NCBI RefSeq assembly: GCF_024158605.1
Contig: NZ_JAMZGM010000018.1
Span: forward strand, 1-55,209
DNA: 55,209 bases
Origin: Sebaldella sp. S0638
Lineage (GTDB): Bacteria > Fusobacteriota > Fusobacteriia > Fusobacteriales > Leptotrichiaceae
Direction of reading: 5' to 3'
Position numbers and translations under genes: made by a program. Within the stretch, counting starts at the first letter, position 1. Each line of letters starts with the position of its first letter. This document shows, piece by piece, positions 32,990-42,800 of the stretch. The notes under the pieces are model-generated. The model saw only the letters and a program-made list of their open reading frames with translations. It did no database searches and was not told the origin of the DNA.

Positions 32990-33970
32990 ATGGAATATGT
33001 AAAACTTGGAAATACCGGTCTGGATGTATCTCGTCTCTGCCTTGGCTGTATGAGTTTTGGAGATTCTGAAGCATGGGTTCATAAATGGCTGCTTAATGAA
33101 GAAGACAGCCGTCCTATTATAAAAAAAGCACTTGATCTCGGCATTAATTTCTTTGATACTGCGAATGTCTACTCTCTTGGAAAAAGTGAAGAGATACTCG
33201 GACGTGCCTTAAAGGATTATGCTAATCGTGATGAAATAGTTATTGCTACAAAGATACACGGGAAAATGCATGATGGTCCCAATGGTTCAGGACTTTCGAG
33301 AAAAGCTGTTATGAGCGAAATTGATAAAAGCCTGAAACGTCTTGGTACTGATTATGTTGATCTTTATATTATACACAGATGGGATTATAATACTCCTATT
33401 GAAGAAACAATGGAAGCGCTTCATGATATTGTGAAAGCAGGAAAAGTAAGATATATCGGTGCTTCTGCCATGTATGCGTGGCAGTTTCAGAAAGCTCTTC
33501 ATGTGGCTGAAAAAAACGGGTGGACACGTTTCGTATCTATGCAGAATCACCTGAATCTTATATACCGTGAAGAAGAGAGAGAAATGATTCCGCTTTGCAA
33601 AGAAGAAAAGATCGCTCTCACTCCTTACAGTCCCCTTGCTTCCGGAAGGCTTACACGTGATTTATCAGAAGCAACAAAACGTTCTGAAACTGATCAGATT
33701 GCCATAAGCAAGTATGGTTCTACCGAAGATGCAGACCGCCTGATAATCGAACGTCTTGCAGCTGTAGCAGAAAGACGCGGCGTTCCGCGTATTCATGTTG
33801 CTCTGGCATGGCTGCTGCAAAAAGAGCCGGTAACTATACCTATTATAGGAGCAACAAAATTTTCTCATCTTGAAGATGCAATTCCTGCTTTATCCCTGAA
33901 ACTGGAGCCGGAAGAAATTGCATTTATGGAAGAACCTTATATTCCGCACAAAGTAATAGGTGCTGTTTAA
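32990..33970 (+). CDS. aldo/keto reductase
   Basis: A 326-residue NADPH-dependent aldo-keto reductase. The catalytic tetrad is D56 (NFFDTANVY), Y61, K88 (IATKIHG) and H129 (YIIHRWD). The C-terminal IPIIGATKFSHLEDAI binds the cofactor. It reduces aldehydes or ketones in the cytoplasm. The ATG at 32990 has GGGGA 7 bases upstream; a TTG two codons earlier is part of that spacing. It follows the flavodoxin gene by 76 bases under the MerR-type promoter and ends at a terminator. Confidence 0.9.
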   Translation: MEYVKLGNTGLDVSRLCLGCMSFGDSEAWVHKWLLNEEDSRPIIKKALDLGINFFDTANVYSLGKSEEILGRALKDYANRDEIVIATKIHGKMHDGPNGSGLSRKAVMSEIDKSLKRLGTDYVDLYIIHRWDYNTPIEETMEALHDIVKAGKVRYIGASAMYAWQFQKALHVAEKNGWTRFVSMQNHLNLIYREEEREMIPLCKEEKIALTPYSPLASGRLTRDLSEATKRSETDQIAISKYGSTEDADRLIIERLAAVAERRGVPRIHVALAWLLQKEPVTIPIIGATKFSHLEDAIPALSLKLEPEEIAFMEEPYIPHKVIGAV

Positions 33971-33991
33971 TTTTTACTGTTTTTAAATTTT

Positions 33992-34032
33992 GGGAAACTC
34001 TCCGGATTGAATACCGGGCAGTTTCCCTTTTT
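33992..34032 (+). terminator. intrinsic terminator
   Basis: GGGAAACT (33992-33999) pairs with AGTTTCCC (34020-34027), then TTTTT. Confidence 0.85.
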
Positions 34033-34047
34033 ATATTTATAAAACAT

Positions 34048-34084
34048 AAAAAAAGAGCTTTCTACATATAATAAAAAGCCCTTT
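34048..34084 (-). terminator. terminator of the lytic transglycosylase operon
   Basis: On the minus strand, AAAGGGCTTTTT pairs imperfectly with AGAAAGCTCTTT, followed by seven T. Confidence 0.75.
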
Positions 34085-34094
34085 ATATAATTAC

Positions 34095-34289
34095 TTAATA
34101 TCTTTTTGCTACAACACTCTTTTTTATATCCCTCTGCATTCTGGATATACTTTTTTCTATCATTTCCATTCTTTCTTTCTGCAGTTTTATTCTTTCTTTT
34201 TTTTCTTTATCCAGTTTTATACTTCTTTTGCTTCTGATGATATATCCTAAAATCAGTAGAATCGAGAATAAAGCTGCTGAACGGTAAAT
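34095..34289 (-). CDS. small membrane/coiled-coil protein, about 64 aa, no standard start codon
   Basis: Open frame after the TGA of the lytic transglycosylase, in the same frame. The peptide has one hydrophobic helix (AALFSILLILGYII) followed by a strongly charged helix (LDKEKKERIKLQKERMEMIEKSI) and a basic tail ending VVAKRY, a believable single-pass protein. No ATG, GTG or TTG precedes the helix; ATT at 34289 or ATC at 34292 are the only starts near AAAGGAAG (about 34300). Either a rare start codon or read-through of the TGA would be needed. A terminator follows its stop. It could also be the detached tail of a longer protein. Confidence 0.4.
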   Translation of the reverse strand: MYRSAALFSILLILGYIIRSKRSIKLDKEKKERIKLQKERMEMIEKSISRMQRDIKKSVVAKRY

Positions 34290-34307
34290 GATTCTGGCGG
34301 CTTCCTT

Positions 34308-34943
34308 TCATATGTAAGACTCTTTCCAATACTTGTATTCCTTATTTTCCGGAATCTTTTCATTTTTTACATCTACCGCTATTTTATAATTTTCTATTAC
34401 TGACAAACTTTTCTCTACTGTGTTAGATGAAAAAGGATTCTCAACATTTGTATAATATAGATTTTTTATTTCGGGATATACATCATTAATTTTTTTTACA
34501 TAATTTCTGGTTTCTTTTATTCTTCTCCACGCATCATTCCGTAATCTCCCGCATCCTGCGTTATAGCATACAAGTGTTTTAGTGATATCCTGTGTATTAT
34601 CATAGTCTCTTTTCAAATGTTTTACTCCGCCTTTTATATTTCCTTTTACGGTATTATCTACGTTGAATTCGTCAAAATTCTCCGGCATTAACTGCATTAA
34701 TCCCTTTGCTCCCGCTGTAGATACCGTGGAATGGCGAAAATTACTTTCTGTTTTCATGACAGAGAATACAAGTATCGGGTCAAAGTCGTATTCAGTGGTA
34801 AACTGAACCACATTTTTATAAATATCTCTGGCCTCTTTTTCTGATAATCTGGAATTATTTTTTTTCATATAGGTGATCATTTCGTTTTCCCCTGAAAAAC
34901 TGAAAAAACTTATAAAAAACAGAATCAGAATTCTTTTTGTCAT
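34308..34943 (-). CDS. lytic transglycosylase (SLT/family 1 type)
   Basis: A 211-residue secreted enzyme. A signal peptide (residues 1-18) is followed by the SLT domain: catalytic E66 in SVMKTESNFRHS, AKGLMQLMP near 79-87, TLVCYNAGCGRL near 122-133 and ETRNYVKKI. It cleaves peptidoglycan glycan strands with anhydro-muramyl formation in the periplasm. A 60-residue C-terminal extension has no recognised domain. AAGGAG precedes the ATG. A small membrane ORF follows without a frame change. Confidence 0.88.
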   Translation of the reverse strand: MTKRILILFFISFFSFSGENEMITYMKKNNSRLSEKEARDIYKNVVQFTTEYDFDPILVFSVMKTESNFRHSTVSTAGAKGLMQLMPENFDEFNVDNTVKGNIKGGVKHLKRDYDNTQDITKTLVCYNAGCGRLRNDAWRRIKETRNYVKKINDVYPEIKNLYYTNVENPFSSNTVEKSLSVIENYKIAVDVKNEKIPENKEYKYWKESYI

Positions 34944-35194
34944 AGTCTTCTCCTTATTTTTTTAGTTTATGTCACTAATTTTTATATCATACCTCTCTCT
35001 CCATATCCTAAGTATTGTATTCATAAATTGATTTTATATTTGATGTTTCAAAACTTTACTTCATTGGTTATTTAATTTATTTTTTATTTTCAGCCAAAAA
35101 AGTAAATTTTTATATATTATACCTTATGTTCTAAAAAATGTAAATACAAACATATTGATTCCGTCTCTAAGTCACGGATATACATATTTAGAAA
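34944..35194. other. intergenic leader of the lytic transglycosylase
   Basis: On the minus strand a TTTACA and GGTATAAT promoter (17-base spacer) lies near 35120-35150, giving a leader of roughly 170 bases. Within it, 35024-34962 encodes a 20-codon ORF (MNTILRIWRERY and on) without a ribosome binding site, probably chance or a remnant. Nothing else is seen. Confidence 0.4.
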
Positions 35195-35227
35195 TAAAAA
35201 AACTGTACCAAGCCTGACTTGATACAG
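35195..35227 (-). terminator. terminator of DUF1254 paralog 2
   Basis: CTGTACCAAG (35203-35212) pairs with CTTGATACAG (35218-35227); a run of T follows on the minus strand. Confidence 0.8.
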
Positions 35228-35248
35228 CTTATATAAATTATTCATCTG

Positions 35249-36607
35249 TTATTTTACTTGCTTTATTACCGGCGGGTACCATGTCTGGTTTAATACATCC
35301 TGTTTTGGAACATATAAACGTAGAGTAAGCGCGAATCCTTTTCCGCTTGCTGACGGCAGCCAGTTTGATTCCGGAACTCCTTTTGGCTGTGTCGGTGCAA
35401 TCCAGATAGTTAATGATCCGTCTTTATTTGTTTTAACTCCTGTTACATTATTTATTCCGTATTTATTTATAGGATTCTGAACAAGACGATAGTCAGGTGT
35501 TCCATATAGAGTTACTGACCAAAAAGCATCTACTTCTGACTCTGGAAGTGCTCCTTTAGGAAATGTAATCTGATAAGTATTGCTTCCGTTTAACGGCTGC
35601 TTTGTTGTCCCTTCTTCCACTCCTACAAAGTATATTGCTTCTTTGGCTGTATTACCCCATAGTCCTGCATAGTTCACTATATCACGTGCGATATAATCAT
35701 CACCGAAATTTCCCATGACATAAGATACTATCCATCCGTTCTTTTCACTTCCGCTTCCCTTTTTTGTCATTTCCAAAAATTCAGGAATAATTTTAGTATC
35801 TACAATATCGCTGACATATTTTTTTGCTTCTGCGGAACTCTGCATATACCCTGAAATATTTTTTACTGTTTTTTGATACTGAGCTGCACTTGGCATAACA
35901 TCAGGATATGATGCCAGTACCTTATCCACATTTAAAAATATGTCTGATCCTATAGGTTTCGCATTGGTAAAATTAGTTATAGCCAGAGGAGGATCTATCT
36001 TTATTCCTTCCGGCACATCCAAAGTAAACTCTTTCTGTAATTTTTCAGCTTCTTCGGGTGTTTTCTGCAGCTCTACACGAGCCAGCACCTTAACTTTATT
36101 GAACGGAATCTCTATCTTTTGTGCATCTTTCGGTACATTTTTAGGATTTGACCCTTTTAGTACAAAGGCAAATTTCCCATACGGATGATTTGGATAATTT
36201 CTTTCGTTAATATTTGTTACTACTTCTCCCCAACCGTTTAAAACCTGTACAGTATAGTAACGTCCTTTTATTTCCGGTACATTCATTATTACCGCATGAT
36301 CTTTATCTACTGCTATCCATGACTCCAAATACGCTACATCCATGTTAGGATTAACAAATTCTGCTGAACCGAGAGGATTATACTTTATTTTGTTATATCC
36401 TACTTTTTCAACATTAATATCCTGATTTTCCTGTCTGATTACTATATATCTCCCTATCATATACAAATAGCCGTCTTTTATTTCCTGCTCACTAGGTTTT
36501 ACAGCAGCAAACCCGGGAATTGTGATTAAAAGCATTAATATCATCAGAAAAACTTTCCAGATATTATTTACAGCAAATTTTTGTTTCTTAATCATATTAA
36601 CTGTCAT
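35249..36607 (-). CDS. secreted DUF1254/DUF1214 domain protein (paralog 2)
   Basis: A 452-residue exported protein with a signal sequence (VFLMILMLLITIPGFAA, about residues 19-35). It has DUF1254 (about 38-190) and DUF1214 (about 310-450) regions. It aligns end to end without gaps of note with the protein at 8370-9731, sharing IRQENQDxNVEKxGYNKIKYNxxGSxEFxNPN and the C-terminal pattern, and most positions are identical by eye. Function is not established. AAGGAG precedes the ATG, and a consensus promoter and terminator flank it. Older duplication or separate acquisition are both possible. Confidence 0.8.
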   Translation of the reverse strand: MTVNMIKKQKFAVNNIWKVFLMILMLLITIPGFAAVKPSEQEIKDGYLYMIGRYIVIRQENQDINVEKVGYNKIKYNPLGSAEFVNPNMDVAYLESWIAVDKDHAVIMNVPEIKGRYYTVQVLNGWGEVVTNINERNYPNHPYGKFAFVLKGSNPKNVPKDAQKIEIPFNKVKVLARVELQKTPEEAEKLQKEFTLDVPEGIKIDPPLAITNFTNAKPIGSDIFLNVDKVLASYPDVMPSAAQYQKTVKNISGYMQSSAEAKKYVSDIVDTKIIPEFLEMTKKGSGSEKNGWIVSYVMGNFGDDYIARDIVNYAGLWGNTAKEAIYFVGVEEGTTKQPLNGSNTYQITFPKGALPESEVDAFWSVTLYGTPDYRLVQNPINKYGINNVTGVKTNKDGSLTIWIAPTQPKGVPESNWLPSASGKGFALTLRLYVPKQDVLNQTWYPPVIKQVK

Positions 36608-36645
36608 AAATACTCTCCTTTGTAATAGTTTACTTAACCTGCTTT

Positions 36646-36674
36646 ATTATACTTCTTTTTTACCTATTATTCAA
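36646..36674 (-). promoter_or_regulatory. promoter of DUF1254 paralog 2
   Basis: The -35 box TTGAAT (36674-36669) and -10 box TATAAT (36651-36646) are 17 bases apart on the minus strand. Confidence 0.7.
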
Positions 36675-36783
36675 TTAGAGTTTTATTTGATTTTTTTATT
36701 ATATTTAAATATATTCGTTTTCTTTGAAGAATAACTGTAATATTTCAATTTTTTCTTCAAGTATTAATATTCTAAAAGATTTT

Positions 36784-36828
36784 TGCTTTGGAAAAAGGAG
36801 AAAAATACCCAAAGCATCTTTCTCCTTT
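36784..36828 (-). terminator. autotransporter 3' end with two competing hairpins
   Basis: AAAGGAGAAA (36794-36803) pairs with TTTCTCCTTT (36819-36828), giving a terminator with a T-rich tail on the minus strand. TGCTTTGG (36784-36791) can instead pair with CCAAAGCA (36809-36816), which would interfere with the first stem. Confidence 0.65.
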
Positions 36829-36870
36829 ATTTTAATTATATATTTTTATTTTACACTTTCAAATCAGAAA

Positions 36871-39800
36871 TTAAAACACTGCTTTTAGAACAAGTCCTGC
36901 TCTGTAATCATTCTGTTTGTCGTTTCCTGCTTTATATTCTCCTGTTAAGAATATTCCGTATCTGTCTTCTACTTCTACTCCGATACTTGCTCCTCCTCTG
37001 AAAGCTCCTTTTTCTTCGTCAGGCTTTGCCAATTTATGATATCCGTCTTCTATTGCTACCAGCCTTGCCTTTTCTCTTTCATTCAGATTTGCCAGCTCAT
37101 ATTCATATCCAAGATCGAGAGCTCCTTTTAGTTTCCATGCATTTAAGTTCCCTAAAGGTATTGATGTCTTTAATTCTACCCCCAATTTAGGTTTTACGCT
37201 CCATGCATCATTTCCTTCCACTTCCAGTTTCTCAAGCCCTTTTTCTTCAAAGTCCGGTCTTGTCACATACATTGCCCTAAGTCCGCCGTATGGTGTAATA
37301 CTTGTATTTTTACCTATGTTCAGCTCTTTACCGAGTATATTATTACTTGTTATGCTGTATGTTTCATATGAACCGTTCAGTTCTGATCTTCCATATGGTG
37401 AAGGCCAGTTTATATTTCTGTCTATATTATGGAAACTCACTCTTCCTGTAAGGTCATTTCTTAATACCCAGCCGTTTGACTTATATTTATTATGTCCGCC
37501 TATCTGCAGTGTATCCACAAGTTCTTCACTGTTCATACCGTCTTTGAATTCAAAATCTGTATGCATATACCCAAGTGAATATCCGAATGTATGTTTATAA
37601 GTTCTTTCTACTTCTCTCAGAGCAAGCACTCCCGCCATTTCATAGTCATAACCTGTTACTCCCTGTGTATCTTCCGTAGTTTTCCCTTTTGCTGCTATTA
37701 CATTCACTTTCATATTTTCTTTAGTATTATTATGAGAATTCTGAAGAAGGCTCAGTGAATTTTCAAATGCTCTTGCTATGTCGTCTTCTCTTTCATTTAT
37801 ATTCGCATAAATATTTCCGCCGAGACTTTCCATTATCGTCTTGAAGTCATTCCCGTTTTTTATTCTGTCTATTTTATCAAATATATTTCCTGCATCTCCT
37901 GTTGATCCTGCATATTTTTCATCCATTGCAGAACCAAATTCTTCATACCATTCACCTTCCATCAGATCCTTATATGCTATCTTTTTCATCCAGATATCTA
38001 CATTTCCGTCTGCATTAGTCACAGGTATTGCGTCCCATGTATAAGATTCACTGTATACACTTGCTATTCCTGATGTTACACCTGCACTTGATGTTCCCGG
38101 CATAAATACATTTTCAAGTTTATATGTGAGCGCATTTGTTCCTTCTGTAAAGTCTGATGTTACTGTTACATCTTTTACATTAAAGCTGTCTGCCTGATAC
38201 TTTACTGCATTTGATATCAGAATTACATTTTCAAGGTCTAAAAGATCATATCCTGATGATACTTTTTCTGCATGTGTCAGTTCTCTTATTGAGTCTGGAT
38301 CTACTTTTACTTTTACTACTCCGTCATACGGCACTTCAAAGTTTCCTTCTACTTTTATTATTCCGGAATTTATTATCTGCGGCGCTTCATAAATCGGCAC
38401 CGAAGCCAGTGAAGGCAATGTTATCGAACTATCTGACAGTGAACCGGCACTTATATTAGATGAACTTGTACCGTCAGCTAATATTCCCAGACTTCCGGAA
38501 CCTAGTATCAATGTTGCTCCCGAGTGGTTTATGAACGTCGATTTATCTTTTAATACTACTGCTACTGAATTAGTTCCCGATACATCTATTGTATTATAGT
38601 TATTTACCACTGAGTTACTTTCGGCAAGTACCGCAATACTTTCATTACCATTTACCTTTATAGTTCCGTGGTTATCCAGAATTCCGCCTTTATTTATTGC
38701 CACCCCTATTACACTGTTACCTGCCAGGTCTATTAAACCATTATTTACTACACGGCTGTTCTTACCTACTTCTGAGAATATTCCTATTGCCTTGTCTCTT
38801 GTTGATGTTATCTGACCGCTGTTTGTTATATCTCCGCTCTGTGCATAAGAATATATTCCTATTCCGTTTTCTCCCACAGTAATATTACTGCTGTTATCTA
38901 TTTTACTTCTTTCTCCGTATATTCCCACAGAAAATCTGTTATCCTTATTACTCAGGTCATTCGGATAAGGAATATGAGAGTCTCCCAATACAATTACTGC
39001 TGTATTCTTTATATCAGAGCCACTTCCGTATATTCCTACACCGTAACTATGCGATGCTCCGTTTATCTGTCCGTTATTTTCAATTATTCCGTTATTCCCG
39101 TACAGATAAATTATCCCGTTTCCTGCTGAGCTTAAAGTTCCGGAGTTCACTATATGTCCGTTATTTGTGTAGAACCCTACCCCTTCTTCCTGTATTGACA
39201 ATGCTGCCTTGTTATCAAGCTTTGTACCGCTGTCCTTTGCATAACCTATTACACTGCCTGTTCCTGTTGTTATACTTGTTGAGTAGTTTGTTAATACTGC
39301 ACCGTTATTGGCATATAATGCCACAGCTCCGTTATCTCCCACTGTTATTGATGAACCTGCGTTTATATCCGCTGTTCCGCCTGAAGCATACACCCCTACT
39401 GAACCATGTGACAGATTTATTACTGAATTATGATTCAATGTACCGCCGTTTGAGTACAATCCTACGGAATTTGTACCGCCTGTTATTGTTCCGTTATTGG
39501 TGATATTTACTCCTGCTGTTCCGTATATTCCTACTGATGCATCTGCTATTGCTCCTGCACTTCCAAGATTAATTGTACTGCTGTTGTCTATATTTATAAT
39601 TCCAGCAGGAACTCCTGAACTATTTAGTGTTGTCCCGTATATTCCAATTGATTTATCACTTAAAAGACTTATATTATTGCTGTTTTTCAGATTATAGGTA
39701 CCGCCGTTTTCTGCTTTCAGCACTATTCCTTTGTTCAATGAACCTGACGAGGTAATATTACTTGTATTTTCAATATTGGAATTAATACCCATTATTGCCG

Positions 39801-42800
39801 CAGAATTTGACCCGTTTATTTCTATGGCTCCGCCGAGGGTATAGTTTACCATTCCTATTGTTACAGGTTCCAGATCAGCATTTTTCAGATAAATCCCTGT
39901 AGCATTATTTCCCAGTATTAGTTTTCCCAGTGACTTTATCGCTGACTGCTGTACCGGCCCTGCCTGTGTATTAGTCACATACATTCCTACACCATTATCA
40001 AGAACCATGAATTCTTTTGAATTAAAATCTGCTGTACTGTTATCCAGATAGAAACCTATCTTTTCTCCTAATACTGTATTTCCTGCTGCATAATTAACAT
40101 CTGATTCATTTGAAGCATAAACGAGTATTCCTTTTCCTGTATTAAAACTTCCGCCTGTTATATTAAGTGTACTGTTGTCCAGATAAAATCCAAGCCCGTT
40201 TTCTCCTGCTGTTATTGTTCCCCCTGTATTATTTATTACAGATTTTTTACTTCCGTATACTGCTACTGAGTTTCCTGATACTGTATCTCCTACAGTTATA
40301 TTTCCGGAATTATTTATATTGCTGTTTTCGGCAAATATTCCAAAACTGTCATTCTTCAGCAGTATATCTTTATTATTTGTTATTACTGCCAACGGCACAG
40401 GACTTACTATTCCTGTCGATGACAGTTTTGAGTATATTCCAAGGGTATCATTTTCTGCTGAACGAATAATTCCGTTATTTATTATATTTCCGCCTAGCTC
40501 AGCTGAATCCAGATATATTCCTATTCCCGATCCCTGTGTTTCTATTATTCCTGTTGCTGTATTTTCTGCTTCTGCTGTTACTAAAGCTGCACTTTCTGCA
40601 AGTATTCCTATACCTGAGCTTGTACTGCTGGATTTTCCTGCTTTTATTGTCCCTTCATTTTTTACTCTGGCACCTTCAAGCACTTCTACTCCTATACTTC
40701 CCAGAGAGTTAGTCATATCTATTGTTTTTCCTCCTGATATGAACACTTCTTCCGTTCCGCTGGTATATCTCCCCTGTGCCAGTATTCCGTACGTTCCCTG
40801 AATGTTATTATTTGTATAAATATTTCCGTTTAATTCTATTCTTCCGCTGACTGCGTGATAACCATAATGTCTCACAGCCGGATCCAAAGTTATATCTTCT
40901 GTTATTATCTCCTGTTTATCAGAATAAACAAATCTTTCTACCATTGGATCAAGTCCCAGTTTATCAAGATCACTGTTTGTAATTGCCACTCCGTTTACTG
41001 TTACCTGTGAACCTGCCCCTTTCAGAAGGAAAGCTATTCCGTTATTCATGGTAAGAGTACTTGCAGTCAGCGCATTAGACGAATAATCTAAAACTGAATT
41101 CTCAAGATAATATCCTATTGATTCTGTATTTGTACTTCCAGAGAAAATAGTTGACTTACTTGGATCTCTTGTTAATGTTCCGCCGTTTTTATATATACCA
41201 AGAGAGTTTTCTCCTACCTGTACATTTCCGTTATATGTAATATTTCCTGTGTTTGATCCAAAATATGATGCCACTGTTTTATTTCCTGATGTTACATTAG
41301 TATTTACTGTTCCCGTAACTATTGTATCTTCAAGAAACATTCCTACTCCTGCCTGTGTTCCCGGAGCTTCTGTAGTATCACCTATTATAATATCAGAAAT
41401 CATATTTGATACCTGTGCATTTTTCAGATAAAGACCTATACTGTCATTCCCCAGATTTATATTTCTTGTTCCTGTACCGAAATCCACGATATTATGTCCT
41501 GCTGATCCGTTTATATAAATACCGAATGAACTGTCCAGAGCTTTTATATTTATATTTCCTGTATTTTTAAAGCCGCCGTTTCCTATGTATATTCCTGTTG
41601 ATTTGTTCTTGGCATTCTGCATATCCAGGCCTGCTATTTCTGCATCAACTGCTGCTGCACTTCCATTGGCATAAATACCAATCATGCTGTCTTCGCTTCC
41701 TATAAGCGACACACTTCCCACAGACAGTTTCCCTGCTGCTGCACTGCTGCTTTCCTGATAAATACCGGTTTTACCTGCTTTGATACTTCCTGCAGTTATT
41801 TCAGAAACATTTTTCCCAAAAATCCCTATTCCTGATTTTTGATATACATGAACATAATCTGCTTTAATTTTACTGTCCTGTGCCGTGGCTCCCTCTAAGA
41901 ATATACCAAATCCTTCTCCAGCAGCTTCTGCGATTCCTATCATTACATTCCCTGCATCTATTTCTGCTTTATTCGTTATACTTTTTAGTGCTATTCCGCC
42001 GGAATTCTGTGTTGCAGTGCTGTTCCCTGCTGATATATTATTTACCTTTATAAGAGAATCATTCTTTATATCCTCAAGATATATTCCGACTCCTCCTGAT
42101 CCAAGGGCTATATTCGTAAAATCTGAACGGTTTACACTTGTGATTGCATCAGTATATGTAAGAGATTTTCCAAAAATCCCTATATTGTCTTTACCTCCCA
42201 GCTCTATATTTACTTTATTTCCTATTTTCAGATCAGACGATTCTGTAACTATACCAAATGCTTCTGCTACTTTCATCGAAGTTATCGGATCTGTCCCTTT
42301 TATATTCAAATCATGAATATTTGCTTTTCCATTTTTAAAATATGTTCCTATAGCTTTTTCACCAATTATATTTATATTCCCGGAAATTCCTGTTTTTGAT
42401 GTTACTGAATCTGTTTTGTCAGAATCTGCATAACTTCCGTATACTCCCACACCCATATTACCTGCTGTACTTCTTATCTCTATATCACCGCTTGATATTA
42501 GTGTTATCATATCGGAAGCAGTTCTTCCTACACCGACTACAGCTTTTCCGCCTGTCCCCAATGTTATTTTTCCGGTGTTTACTATAGATCCTGCACTTCC
42601 ATTTGCTATTGCTTTCTTCTCTACAAATATTCCTATTCCATTCTTTGAATAATTATCACTAATGCCGTTACTTTCTTTATCAGTAATATATCCGCTGTTA
42701 TACACACTGCTTCCATTACCGTATATTGCTATATACTGCTCCTGAGCTGCGGTTACCCCTTTTTCTGTTTTCACACCATCTCCGCTCCCGGCAATTGTTC

